Source: Bacteroidales bacterium UBA1217 (GTDB lineage: Bacteria > Bacteroidota > Bacteroidia > Bacteroidales > P3). From it: a DNA stretch of 16,087 bases. The notes under the pieces were generated by a model. The model was not told the DNA's origin. It was given only the letters and a program-made list of their open reading frames with translations, and made no database searches. The stretch covers positions 1-16,087 of the forward strand of contig DBXH01000028.1 in the NCBI GenBank assembly GCA_002309335.1, written 5' to 3'. Every line of letters begins with the position of its first letter. Position 1 is the stretch's first letter. A program made the position numbers and the translations under genes. Below are positions 5,811 through 14,377 of this stretch, piece after piece.

Positions 5811-8800
5811 CTATCGCAGCAGGGTTACTGTCCCTTTTGCCCGCCTCTCGTTGTTGGGTTGCGACTTTGTGCGGTAGCGCATCACCCAGGTATAACTGCC
5901 TTGCGGACAAGGGATGCCGCCTTTGGTGCCGTCCCACGAGCCTCCGATGATATCGAAACGGGTGATGAACTGCCCCTGTCGGCTGTATATCCACACCTCA
6001 CCCTGCTCTATGTCGTTGGCGGGGATGAAGAAAAGACTGTTGGTGCTTTGTTCGGGAGTGAAGGCGTTGGGCACCCATACTGTCCCTCGGTCGCAGCGCA
6101 CCACGCCCCACGCGCTGTCGATGCATCCGGCAAAGCTGTGCGCGATAAGGATCACGTTTAGTGAGTCGGCATCTGCAGGGAAGGAGATGAAGGCGATGCG
6201 GGCGGTGTCGTTTCCCTCGCCGAAGAGCCATTGGCGGCTCCGGCTTCGGGAGAGGTCGCGCAGCTGCACCTCGGGGTGCTCGGGAGTCACCACCAGAGGC
6301 GATATCTGCATCGAGGCGCTGAACGACTGGTCGAGGTTGAGTATCAGCTGCACGATGGAGTCGCATCCGTAGTGGTTGGTATATTCAACGGTGGGTTCGT
6401 AAGTGCTGTAATAGTAGGTGTTTCCGTCAATCCAGGTGTAGGGTGCCCCGTCGCACACCGATTCTTCGTCGAGTGTGCGATGTGTGGGATGGATGGTGAG
6501 ATTAAGCGTCAAAAGGCTGTCGCAGCCGTTGATAGTGATATGTCTCCGATGTCCGATGACGAGCGACTGGTGATTGGCTGATGTGAGAGTGGTGTCGTCC
6601 CAAAAGTAGGGAAACTGATTGTCGCAGATGGTGTCGAACGATTCTATATTGTATATGGGATAAACAATAAGGGTTAGATGCAGCGTGCTGTCGCAGCCGT
6701 TGACGGTGCTTAACGAACGGTTGGCGGTGAATGGTGACTCCTGAGGGAGCGTTATTGTGGTGTCGCCCCATATATAGGGGAACTGGTTTTCGCATAAAGC
6801 GGCTGTGTCGTAAAGCTGGTAGGTTGAATTAATTCTTAATGTCAGAACCACTAAGCTGTCGGCACCATTGACGCTTGTCAGTAATCGGCTAACGGTAATC
6901 GGCGACCAATGGCTGGTGGTCAATGTATGAAGCTCGTGTGACGGGAGATTTAGCGTGGTGTCATCCCATAGATAAGGAAACTGGTTGTCACAAAGTGTAA
7001 GACTCAGCTCTGTGTTTAGGTTGTTCCAAACGTGGAGTGTGAAGTTTATGATGCTGTCGCAACCAAGGGCATTGGGAATTGTAAACGGCGCGCTGAAAAC
7101 GGAGAACGCTTGCGTTGTGTCGAGCATCGAAGTTGTGTAGGTGGCGTCAAGGTAGTAGTAGGGAAGCTGGTTTTGGACAATGGTATCGCTTATGGTGCTG
7201 CTGCTGTTGTGGAGTACGTGAAGCCGCATAGTCAGCGTGCTATCCTTGCCGTATTGTCCTGCGAGTGTGACGATATTGGTGCCGCCCGATGTGAAGGTGA
7301 TACCATTCCATTCGAGAGGTAACGCCCCTTCGCAAACGGTACTGTCGACAGAGGAGGCGACGTTGTGCCATGCAAGAAGGTTGTAATTTATGATGCTGTC
7401 GCAACCGAGAACGTTGGTAATTGTGAACGTAGAACTGAATACGGAGAACGGCTGGTCGGTGGTGAGCATCGAGGTGGTATATGTGGTGTCGAGGAAGGAG
7501 TAGGGGAGTTGGTTTTGGACAATGGTGTCGCCGATGGTGCTGTTGCTGTTGCGCAAGACGTTGACAACCATTGTTATTATGCTGTCGGCGTATGGTGGCG
7601 TTGTGCAAGGAATGATTACGGTCGCGTTGTCGCTAGTTGTGAAGGTGACGCCATTCCATTCAATAGGCAAAGCCCCTTCGCAGAGGGTGCTGTCGACAAA
7701 GGTGTGGCGGTTGTGTCTGACGAGGAGGTTGAGGTGAATCGTGCTGTCGCAACCGAAGGAGTTGGGGATGGAGAACAGGGAGTTGAATTCGGAGAACGTT
7801 TGCGTGGTGTTGAGCATCGCAGTGGTGTAGGTCGCGTCGAGGAATGTGTATGGCAGATCGTTCTCGGTGATGGCAAGCGATACAGATGTGTCGTTCGTAG
7901 GATTGACGGTAAGTATCAGCGTGCGGTGATGATAGACGCTGTCGCGGATATAGATGCCTGTAGTACTGACTACGGTATCAAAGAGGGTGTAACTCTCTCC
8001 TTCGCAGATGGCGGCGATGATGGTGTCGGCTCTATAACAGGGGTTCCATACGAAGAATGGAATGGTTGCTGTATCGCTGCAGTTGCCGCCGCCGAGGGAG
8101 GCGACGAGCGACAGATTGTGCTGACCAGGTGCTAGCGAGAGGTTGAGGGTGGATTGTGTTAAGCTGTCGCCGTCAATAATCCAATGTGTCTCCTCACAGG
8201 GTAAGTTGGTGAGTAGGGTGTGTGCCGAGTCGCTGCTGATACGGCTGGTGTTGTGTAGTGCTACCTGCAGGTTGCAGTCGATATAGTCGAGGGTGTCTAT
8301 CGTGAACGAGGCGGCAGGATAGCGTTCGCCGGCCATTGCCGTAAGGTCGAACGAGCAGTTGGCGCCGTCGGGTGCTCCGATGAAAGAAAGGGTGCATTTG
8401 TAGATGCCGCTTTGGGTGACATAAAGACTTTGTTCTGTGGAGAGAGTCGTGTCGGGGTTGTCGGTGTTGAACCATCGGTAGGCGAAACCATCGGGTGCGG
8501 AGAAAGTGTTCTCGGTCTCTGCTCCGCAGTTTTGCGATTGCAAAGACTTGTTGGCGCAGTCAAACACAAAGTAGGCATAGCCGTAGTGATCGTTGATGGC
8601 GCAGTCGCGGGTGGTCAGTTTGACAAGAATTGTCTGTCCGTGCAGAGGTGTGAGGTCGATGCCTATGGATGTCCAGTCTTTCCAAAGCACAAGACCGGAT
8701 TGCCAGGAGGCGACGTTGCTGTCGTATGAGATGTTCCATCCCAGAGAACCGTCGGCGATGAAGTTTGCTGAGTAACATACCGCATCGATATCATTCATAT

Positions 8801-9917
8801 CGCTGTCGAGAATGTGGAATGTGAAGTTGGGTTGCCTGGTTTCCTCGTGTCCTGGCTCTTGCAGCACAGCGGCGTATTTCATTATCAGCAGGTCGTTCTT
8901 CATCGTGTCAACTGTATACTCGAATGTGATGCTTTCGGCTTCGCCGCCGTTGTTCCAGTTGCCAAGTCTGACCGACGAGGAGTAGCCAAGAGGCACGGTT
9001 CGCAACTGGTTGCCAGTTCGCGGATCGCGCTCGTTGGTGTCGTTATGGACTGTGTGGTGAGAGAGGTTGCTGGCGCTGCCATAGTCGACGATGCCGCTGT
9101 GGAGCGACGGATTCTGGTAGGTGCCATAGGTGCCGCTTACATAGCAGGATTGCAAGTTGCTATAGTCGATGCAGGACGATGGCGGATAGTGGCAGAGGGT
9201 TTTGAATCTGTAGGCAGGTGAGGTGCAGATGTCGGTGCTGTCGCCATTGCCGTTGAAGATTTGGACGATATAGTTGGTGTAGGTCTGCAGGTTGTTCAGC
9301 TGTATGTAGGGTGTACTTGTATATGCGATGCTGTCAAGATGGTTTATGTTTGGTCCGTAGTGAATGGTCCAGGTGCTGGCCGTCGTTGTGTCGTCCCAGC
9401 TGATCAGGGCGTTGTTTGTGCCGATGTCGGTTATAGTGACGTTGAAAGGTTGGCCTGCCGTGTTGCCGCATACTGATGCAGTAAGCGCGAAACCCTCGTT
9501 TTGTGTATTGGCGTTGGAAGTGGAAAGGATGGTTATCACACCTGTCTCGGACATTACGTCGACGGGACCGATGCCGCTGTAGCTGCCTAGCATTGTCCCG
9601 TTGCAGGAATAGCCTTCAAATATCTTTACGAAGTCGAAGTTGTACTCGGTGTTGTGATAGCCGTTAAGTGAGATGACTGCGTGAGCGGCAGATACAAGAG
9701 TCAGCGTGCCGTTGCAGTTGGCCGGGTAGTTGGCGTTGCCGCCAGGATCGAGGATGGTGAAAGAAGAGCCGGCTGGCAGAATGGCGGTGTCGCTGCCGCT
9801 GGAGGGTACCAGTATGTTCTGTCCGAGGGACAATAATGGCAACAGCATCAAAAATGCCGTCACCAACGCTTTGGGAAGCATAGATGACGGCCTGTTTATA
9901 TGTTTGGTTGTTGCCAT
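5811..9917 (-). CDS. Large modular T9SS type B (gliding-motility-associated C-terminal) surface protein
   Basis: This is a 1368-residue exported protein. In order it has a signal peptide (about 1-33, ending LSLGQ), a CUB-like domain (about 50-150: N-F-D-F-V-K-I-F-E-G... L-G-S-Y-S-G), FnIII (155-240), a jelly-roll/concanavalin-like domain (about 255-455) and Ig/PKD-like segments (455-625). A long repeat region follows (628-1197, described separately), then a PKD-like stretch (1198-1275) and a type B sorting domain (1282-1368: W-V-P-N-A-F-T-P-E, I-Y-S-R-Q-G, W-D-G-T, P-Q-G-S-Y-T-W-V). It is probably a cell-surface or secreted adhesive or structural protein; no catalytic domain is visible. ATG 9915-9917 lies 15 nt after the mscS stop, which indicates one transcript; M13 is an alternative start. 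No own promoter is seen. Confidence 0.93.
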   Translation of the reverse strand: MATTKHINRPSSMLPKALVTAFLMLLPLLSLGQNILVPSSGSDTAILPAGSSFTILDPGGNANYPANCNGTLTLVSAAHAVISLNGYHNTEYNFDFVKIFEGYSCNGTMLGSYSGIGPVDVMSETGVITILSTSNANTQNEGFALTASVCGNTAGQPFNVTITDIGTNNALISWDDTTTASTWTIHYGPNINHLDSIAYTSTPYIQLNNLQTYTNYIVQIFNGNGDSTDICTSPAYRFKTLCHYPPSSCIDYSNLQSCYVSGTYGTYQNPSLHSGIVDYGSASNLSHHTVHNDTNERDPRTGNQLRTVPLGYSSSVRLGNWNNGGEAESITFEYTVDTMKNDLLIMKYAAVLQEPGHEETRQPNFTFHILDSDMNDIDAVCYSANFIADGSLGWNISYDSNVASWQSGLVLWKDWTSIGIDLTPLHGQTILVKLTTRDCAINDHYGYAYFVFDCANKSLQSQNCGAETENTFSAPDGFAYRWFNTDNPDTTLSTEQSLYVTQSGIYKCTLSFIGAPDGANCSFDLTAMAGERYPAASFTIDTLDYIDCNLQVALHNTSRISSDSAHTLLTNLPCEETHWIIDGDSLTQSTLNLSLAPGQHNLSLVASLGGGNCSDTATIPFFVWNPCYRADTIIAAICEGESYTLFDTVVSTTGIYIRDSVYHHRTLILTVNPTNDTSVSLAITENDLPYTFLDATYTTAMLNTTQTFSEFNSLFSIPNSFGCDSTIHLNLLVRHNRHTFVDSTLCEGALPIEWNGVTFTTSDNATVIIPCTTPPYADSIITMVVNVLRNSNSTIGDTIVQNQLPYSFLDTTYTTSMLTTDQPFSVFSSTFTITNVLGCDSIINYNLLAWHNVASSVDSTVCEGALPLEWNGITFTSGGTNIVTLAGQYGKDSTLTMRLHVLHNSSSTISDTIVQNQLPYYYLDATYTTSMLDTTQAFSVFSAPFTIPNALGCDSIINFTLHVWNNLNTELSLTLCDNQFPYLWDDTTLNLPSHELHTLTTSHWSPITVSRLLTSVNGADSLVVLTLRINSTYQLYDTAALCENQFPYIWGDTTITLPQESPFTANRSLSTVNGCDSTLHLTLIVYPIYNIESFDTICDNQFPYFWDDTTLTSANHQSLVIGHRRHITINGCDSLLTLNLTIHPTHRTLDEESVCDGAPYTWIDGNTYYYSTYEPTVEYTNHYGCDSIVQLILNLDQSFSASMQISPLVVTPEHPEVQLRDLSRSRSRQWLFGEGNDTARIAFISFPADADSLNVILIAHSFAGCIDSAWGVVRCDRGTVWVPNAFTPEQSTNSLFFIPANDIEQGEVWIYSRQGQFITRFDIIGGSWDGTKGGIPCPQGSYTWVMRYRTKSQPNNERRAKGTVTLLR
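6327..8036 (-). repeat. Tandem Cys-containing protein modules in the T9SS type B protein
   Basis: Codons 628-1197 consist of related modules, most with a C-[DE]-[GN] motif and a later G-C-D-S followed by an alternating hydrophobic strand. Two module classes are present. A long one, of about 115 residues, starts at LPYxFLDxTYTTxML (residues about 687, 804 and 918; copies 1 and 2 each continue into DSTxCEGALPxEWNG). A short one, of about 56-66 residues, starts at C-[DE]-N-Q-F-P-Y (C976, C1042, C1098) with a divergent fourth copy at C1155. Nucleotide similarity between the long copies is visible around 7090-7190, 7436-7550 and 7784-7870, so these duplications are relatively recent. Confidence 0.88.
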
Positions 9918-9932
9918 ATAGGTCGCTGGCGG

Positions 9933-10961
9933 TTAGTCCTTTAGGTTGGGGAGGTTTTGATGCGGGTCGAAATGGACATCCACCTGCGGGAAGGGGATGC
10001 TGATGCCGTTGGCGTAGAAGGCTTTATAGATATTCTCGCGGATGCGCATCCAAACTGTCCAGTAGTCGTCGACGGTTGTCCAGAGCCAGAGCGACCAGTC
10101 GACCGAGCTGCTGTTGAGTTCGCTGACGGCGATTTTAGGGATAGGGTCTTTGAGGATGAGTTCGTCGGCGTTGATTACATCCATTATCACCTGACGCGCC
10201 TTGTCGAGGTCGGTGCCGTAGGCGACGCTGGCGACAACATCGAGGCGGATGACGTTGTCCTTGGTGTGGTTGATGAGACTCTTGGTGGCCAGTTCGCTGT
10301 TAGGCACGATAATGATACGTCCGTTGAAGGGTCGTATGAAGGTGTGGAAGATACGAATTTCCTTGACGTAACCCTTGTAGGAACCGCATTCGATATAGTC
10401 GCCTACCCGGAAGGGTCGCAGGAGGAGTATGATAACGCCACCGGCGAAGTTCTGGAGCGTACCCTGTAAGGCCATACCGACGGCGAGACCGGCGGCACCG
10501 AGGATGGCGATGAAGGAGGTGGCTTTGATGCCGATGATGTCCATAGCCATAATGATGAGCATCACTTTCATCAGTACATCGACCAGGGAGGTGAGGAAAC
10601 CTTTGAGCGAAGATTCGGCGTTGCGTTTGTCGAGCAACCTGGTGAGTGCCTTTTTGAGCAGTTTGATGAGTTTGAAGCCTATCCACAGCACCAGTATGCA
10701 TCCCAGCAGTTTGGGTACGAAGGCGACGGTGAGGTCTATGAGTCCTGCGAGGGCATCTTTGAAGATGGTGTTCTGACCCGTGACGACGTCCTTCAGGTCG
10801 GAGAGGTTCATATTGCGCACGGTGTCGATAATGGTATGGTTTATGCTGTCGAATTTCTGTACGCCTTCGGCAATGCTACCTTGAGCCACTGTGTCGGCGG
10901 GGCTTGGTGTAGTTGCCGACTGCGCTGCCAATGCCATTAATTTTTCTGTTTCGTCTAACAT
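9933..10961 (-). CDS. mscS: Small-conductance mechanosensitive channel, MscS family
   Basis: This 342-residue inner-membrane channel opens under membrane tension to release solutes during osmotic downshock. After a polar N-terminal extension of about 65 residues come TM1 (about 73-98), TM2 (about 122-143) and the pore helix TM3 (about 147-183). TM3 carries the family signature G-A-A-G-L-A-V-G-M-A-L-Q-G (155-167) and the R-P-F-R-V-G-D-Y-I turn (182-190). The cytoplasmic vestibule follows, with the conserved I-I-I-V-P-N-S (216-222) and a final F-P-Q-V-D-V-H-F-D. The length is slightly above E. coli MscS (286), mainly because of the N-terminal extension. The stop at 9933-9935 lies 15 nt before the start of the T9SS type B gene on the same strand. 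I find no clear TAnnTTTG promoter upstream in the repeat-rich gap. Confidence 0.93.
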   Translation of the reverse strand: MLDETEKLMALAAQSATTPSPADTVAQGSIAEGVQKFDSINHTIIDTVRNMNLSDLKDVVTGQNTIFKDALAGLIDLTVAFVPKLLGCILVLWIGFKLIKLLKKALTRLLDKRNAESSLKGFLTSLVDVLMKVMLIIMAMDIIGIKATSFIAILGAAGLAVGMALQGTLQNFAGGVIILLLRPFRVGDYIECGSYKGYVKEIRIFHTFIRPFNGRIIIVPNSELATKSLINHTKDNVIRLDVVASVAYGTDLDKARQVIMDVINADELILKDPIPKIAVSELNSSSVDWSLWLWTTVDDYWTVWMRIRENIYKAFYANGISIPFPQVDVHFDPHQNLPNLKD

Positions 10962-10992
10962 TTAGTTTGTGGTTTAAAGGTTATAAAGGTTT

Positions 10993-11051
10993 AAAGGGTT
11001 TGCTTCGCTTGAAGGGATTAAAAGGTTTAAAAAGGGTTCGCTTCGCTTGAA
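10993..11051. repeat. Direct repeat containing GCTTCGCTTGAA
   Basis: A 21-bp unit at 10993-11013 recurs at 11031-11051 with one difference (position 11001 versus 11039). The spacing is 38 bp, and AGG/TTAAAA words lie between and around the copies. Confidence 0.85.
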
Positions 11052-11056
11052 AGGTT

Positions 11057-11168
11057 AAAAAAGGAGAGGGAGAGTTAAGGGGAGTTAAATGGAGTTAGAG
11101 GACAATACATATCATTTGTCCCTTTTAACTTCCCTTTTAACTTCCAATTTTACTCCCATTTTTACTTC
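11057..11168 (-). terminator. Long imperfect hairpin with T-run after the M6 peptidase gene
   Basis: In minus-strand orientation, an arm from about 11168 to 11116 containing two perfect tandem 12-bp units (11132-11143 and 11120-11131) pairs imperfectly with an arm from 11105 to about 11066. The top of the stem is a perfect GGACAA/TTGTCC (11116-11121 with 11100-11105, 10-nt loop). The hairpin is followed by T6 (11062-11057). This resembles an oversized terminator for the upstream peptidase gene, although the pairing contains indels and the repeat origin may be the primary explanation. Confidence 0.5.
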
Positions 11169-11181
11169 CTGTTATCAAAAA

Positions 11182-14100
11182 TTACTTGATCACTATTTTC
11201 TTCGTTCCAATTCCTTCAACCCTTAAGAGGTACACTCCTGCGGCAGGCAGAACAATCGTTTTCAGTTCTCCGTTTTCAGTTTTCCGTTCAAGGATGCGTC
11301 CAGTGATGTCCATCACCTCAACAGTTCTACCTTCAACTCCGCTCACCGTAACGGTATGTCCGGCAACGGCAACTCTAATATTGCCCTCAATGCCTTCAAT
11401 GCCGACTTGGTTGGCGTTGAACGATGCCGTTAATTCTGTATCCTCAGTCAGCGTTAACGTTCGCGGGTTGCTGTTGTCGCCGTCGCTCCAGCCCACAAAA
11501 CTGCAGATTGTATTGGGAATGTCGGTGCGAGGTTCGGCATAGAGTGTCACCTCGGTGCCGTAGTCAAGCATCTCGTCGTTTGCTTGGCCGTCGATACTTG
11601 CGGTCGTAAACCAGGCGTCGCCATACTGTGCCGATGACGGGTCAACATTCACGGTGATATGATGCTGGTCTTTAACAAAGTAGGCGGTAAATTGGCGGTC
11701 GGCAACTACGGTGAATGAATAGGGATTGTCGCAAATCGAGTCGTTTTCGGACAACCAGTGCGAGAAATGCCAATGTTCGCCGGCCGAAGCGGTAAGCGTG
11801 CAGGTGCTACCCTCATCGTAATCGCCATCACCGTCGACGGAGCCGTCTCCGATTACCGAAGTGGAGATTGTATAGCTTTCAATCACCGCCTCAGGGCAGC
11901 CGATGAACTTGATATCCGGTCGGTACATCTTGCGCGACTTGTAGCCATCGAAACTTGACGGGTTATACGGATTGGGATTATCATTATCGCTGTATAATGT
12001 CAGTGTTGTATAATCTGCTGTCGATGTGCAGGCAAACTTGTAGGAATTGCCGTTGTAGTCACCGCTGTTGTCATCGATGGCGATCACAAGGTTGCTGCTG
12101 TTGTCGTATTGAAAAGCATTGTCAAGCGCTATCTCATTCCAGCCTGTCGTGAAGTCGAACGGACCTTCATATACCATAGTAAGCTGGTTTATAGGTATCA
12201 GCGATGAAGCGTTTGTGTTGCTGAACGAACTCTGGGTCGTCTGACCCAAATATATGGTAACATTGTCCTTGCTGTCAAGATGGTTGGCTCCAGTATAGTT
12301 ATACGCAATCTTGTTTATCTCCATTGAAGCACCTATCTCGGCTGGGGTATATATCATCTGCGAATAGGAGTAGTTGTAGTAAGTGTTCAGGGGAACCAGA
12401 TAGTATTCCGCACTTGCTGTGCCTATGCTCGACTCCTCCATCGTCAGGCACGAGTAAGTTGTAAACGACATCCAGTTGGTATAGCCGCTCTCTTCGGTCG
12501 ACGAGCAGTTGCCTTTCACACGCCATTTGTAATTCGTACCCAGTGCAAGGTTGGTCAGCGTGTACGATGTGCCGTTGACATTCACATTGTTCACCGATGA
12601 ACTTCCGTTCACCTTCCATTGCAATGTGTAGCTTCCAGCATTGCCGCTCCAGCTTATGCGGGCTGACTCTCCGCTGATTTCGCTGGTGCGTAGGTTCTCC
12701 GGTATTCTGCAGCCTCTGAGGTCGGTGTAGGTGAAGCTGATAGTCTCACCAGGAACGGTTATGTTGGTAATGGCGATTGATGTGTCCAGCACATTGCCTG
12801 TCAGCCACGGATGTGGGTTGGTTGTAGGCGTGAACTGGGTTCGGCTGGTGCTGCCGCTGAAATAGGCCTGTGCCAGCGTACCGTTGGTGGTGTCGTTGTG
12901 TGCGTTGGGGCGGAACAGATAGACTTCGTCAAAATACTGTTGACCGTCATAACTGGCGTTGCCGTGATAACGGTCGTCGATTCTGAAGATAATAAGTCCC
13001 TTGCCGGGCAGTGCGGTTTCAAACAGTTCCGTGTTGTCGCGGTATTCAAGCACATACCACTGGTGGGGCTCCTGGGCGGCAATCTTGTAGGCGCAATTGC
13101 TGTAGTCGGCATCGGCCAGCGAATGGAGTGTATAGGTGCCCTGTATAGTGATTTCGGGTATCGAATCCAGCCAGTTGCCGTATTTCCACTTCATATAGGC
13201 GCTCATATGCTGCGGAGGTCTTGTATTGCTGCACATAAGGTCCCAGCTGCCAACACCGCTCACGTTTGTATAGTTGTCGTATCTGTACAGGTCGGGTGCT
13301 CCAAGCGTGTGGAACATTTCGTGGCAGAATGTAGAACTGCTGAAATAATGCTCTCCGCTACCCTCAAGTTGCAGGTTAAAGGTGTATACCTGTTTACCGT
13401 TGATATATACATTGCGGTTGTATAAGCTCCATTTGTGCGGCCACAGCAGGTCGCTCCAGCCGGTATATGTGCCCTTAACCACAAAGCAAATATTGTCGAC
13501 ATATCCGTCATTGTCCATATCAAGGTTGATTGACGTCGACACGGGCGAATAAGTGTTTACATAATTCACAGCCCTTTCAAGCAGGTCGAACTCGCGGTTT
13601 CTGCGCTCTGTATCGTCCTGATAGCCGTTGGTGTTGGTAATCGAGTCGTAGGGCTGATAATAGCTACGCGGTAGCGAGTCCTGATACGACACAATGTTGT
13701 TGCCGTTGGGGGCAGGGTAGTAGTAGGTGCGGATAAAGATTTTGTTGTACGATGCGTGCTTGAAATAGTTGTACATCGACGTTGCGTTGGCCGACGAGTC
13801 GTTAAACATCGCGTCTATCGTCGACAGCGGTGTACTTATCTCGGTCTCGTCGCTGAAACGGATATATATCACAATGTTGTTCATTGTGCCGTGGTTCCGT
13901 CCCGATGTTTTAGGACTTGCAACCGAGTATTCCTTAGGAACATCGTAGCGGTGTTGGAACCTCTCCCACGTCTCGCGGTCCACCCCCACATTGGGCGTCA
14001 ATCCCACCGATGCAGGGTTAACTCTTCCGGCCACATAGTCGGTCGCCACCACATCCCATCGTTCTCCACTCTCCGTCCTGCGCACCTCGCTCTTCGCCGC

Positions 14101-14316
14101 ATAAACCCACCAGCCTGTTCGCGGATTTTGAACAATAGTATATCCAGCCTCGTCGTGCAGACGGTGATAATACTCGTCGCCCGACAGTAAACACCTCAGC
14201 GTGTCACCGTTGGGCTGTATTCGCACTGCAGGGGCGTTCCACACTGGCGCGGAAAATGAAACACTAACCATTGCCGAAAAACATAAGGCAAATAATAACA
14301 AACGTTTGATATTCAT
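11182..14316 (-). CDS. Secreted M6-family metallopeptidase with T9SS type A sorting domain
   Basis: This is a 1044-residue exported zinc protease. It has a signal peptide (about 1-23, ending SFSA) and an M6 N-terminal region (A-V-R-I-Q-P-N-G-D-T..., H-D-E-A-G-Y-T-I). The catalytic domain spans about 145-480 with H332-E-M-F-H336-T-L-G-A-P-D342 (HExxHxxGxxD) and a downstream M361 in G-S-W-D-L-M that may form the Met-turn. FnIII covers about 536-620, a beta-sandwich about 625-806, and two InlB-B-like repeats about 811-880 and 886-966 (F-S-H-W-L-S-E-N, F-V-G-W-S-D-G). A type A sorting domain covers about 970-1044 (V-M-D-I-T-G-R, G-V-Y-L-L-R-V, K-K-I-V-I-K). The active-site residues are intact, so it is probably active in extracellular protein degradation. 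ATG 14314-14316 lies about 40 nt from a TAnnTTTG element. Confidence 0.93.
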   Translation of the reverse strand: MNIKRLLLFALCFSAMVSVSFSAPVWNAPAVRIQPNGDTLRCLLSGDEYYHRLHDEAGYTIVQNPRTGWWVYAAKSEVRRTESGERWDVVATDYVAGRVNPASVGLTPNVGVDRETWERFQHRYDVPKEYSVASPKTSGRNHGTMNNIVIYIRFSDETEISTPLSTIDAMFNDSSANATSMYNYFKHASYNKIFIRTYYYPAPNGNNIVSYQDSLPRSYYQPYDSITNTNGYQDDTERRNREFDLLERAVNYVNTYSPVSTSINLDMDNDGYVDNICFVVKGTYTGWSDLLWPHKWSLYNRNVYINGKQVYTFNLQLEGSGEHYFSSSTFCHEMFHTLGAPDLYRYDNYTNVSGVGSWDLMCSNTRPPQHMSAYMKWKYGNWLDSIPEITIQGTYTLHSLADADYSNCAYKIAAQEPHQWYVLEYRDNTELFETALPGKGLIIFRIDDRYHGNASYDGQQYFDEVYLFRPNAHNDTTNGTLAQAYFSGSTSRTQFTPTTNPHPWLTGNVLDTSIAITNITVPGETISFTYTDLRGCRIPENLRTSEISGESARISWSGNAGSYTLQWKVNGSSSVNNVNVNGTSYTLTNLALGTNYKWRVKGNCSSTEESGYTNWMSFTTYSCLTMEESSIGTASAEYYLVPLNTYYNYSYSQMIYTPAEIGASMEINKIAYNYTGANHLDSKDNVTIYLGQTTQSSFSNTNASSLIPINQLTMVYEGPFDFTTGWNEIALDNAFQYDNSSNLVIAIDDNSGDYNGNSYKFACTSTADYTTLTLYSDNDNPNPYNPSSFDGYKSRKMYRPDIKFIGCPEAVIESYTISTSVIGDGSVDGDGDYDEGSTCTLTASAGEHWHFSHWLSENDSICDNPYSFTVVADRQFTAYFVKDQHHITVNVDPSSAQYGDAWFTTASIDGQANDEMLDYGTEVTLYAEPRTDIPNTICSFVGWSDGDNSNPRTLTLTEDTELTASFNANQVGIEGIEGNIRVAVAGHTVTVSGVEGRTVEVMDITGRILERKTENGELKTIVLPAAGVYLLRVEGIGTKKIVIK
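11258..11285 (-). repeat. In-frame heptanucleotide repeat inside the M6 peptidase sorting domain
   Basis: Four tandem heptamers on the coding strand (GGAAAAC, TGAAAAC, GGAGAAC, TGAAAAC) encode most of K-T-E-N-G-E-L-K-T (residues 1012-1020), between the GR-I-L strand and the V-L-P-A-A-G-V-Y-L-L-R-V strand of the sorting domain. The same heptamers form the hairpin at 948-1003. Confidence 0.85.
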
Positions 14317-14353
14317 TTTTTTATATTTGTATTAAAACATTATTTATAAATTG

Positions 14354-14361
14354 CAAAGATA
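14354..14361 (-). promoter_or_regulatory. -7 promoter element for the M6 peptidase gene
   Basis: On the minus strand the bases read TATCTTTG, identical to the -7 element proposed for the thioredoxin-like gene. No clear TTG is present at the expected -33 distance, so confidence is lower. The predicted leader is about 30 nt. Confidence 0.55.
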
Positions 14362-14377
14362 ACAAAATAATTTGAAA

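Larger units (their letters stand above)
10962..11181. other. Repeat-rich gene-free spacer between mscS and the M6 peptidase gene
   Basis: This 220-nt stretch has no plausible gene. Its mscS-proximal half is a purine-rich series of GGTTTAAAGG-like words with two copies of a 21-bp unit. Its other half is a long imperfect inverted repeat followed, in the minus-strand direction, by a T-run. No clear Bacteroidota promoter motif for mscS was found. Confidence 0.75.

Noticed and set aside
6327..8036. Regular repeats considered as a CRISPR array
   Set aside because: The repeats are long, degenerate and in frame with protein modules; there are no short identical direct repeats with unique spacers and no cas genes.
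7365..8135. 256-codon plus-strand open frame opposite the repeat modules
   Set aside because: It is an antisense reading of the tandem repeats; its apparent internal repeats (ENVGNCE/GVGDGE) just mirror the real modules.
12811..13425. 204-codon plus-strand open frame opposite the M6 peptidase catalytic domain
   Set aside because: The minus frame contains the HExxHxxGxxD active site and continuous M6 homology; the antisense frame has no recognisable features.
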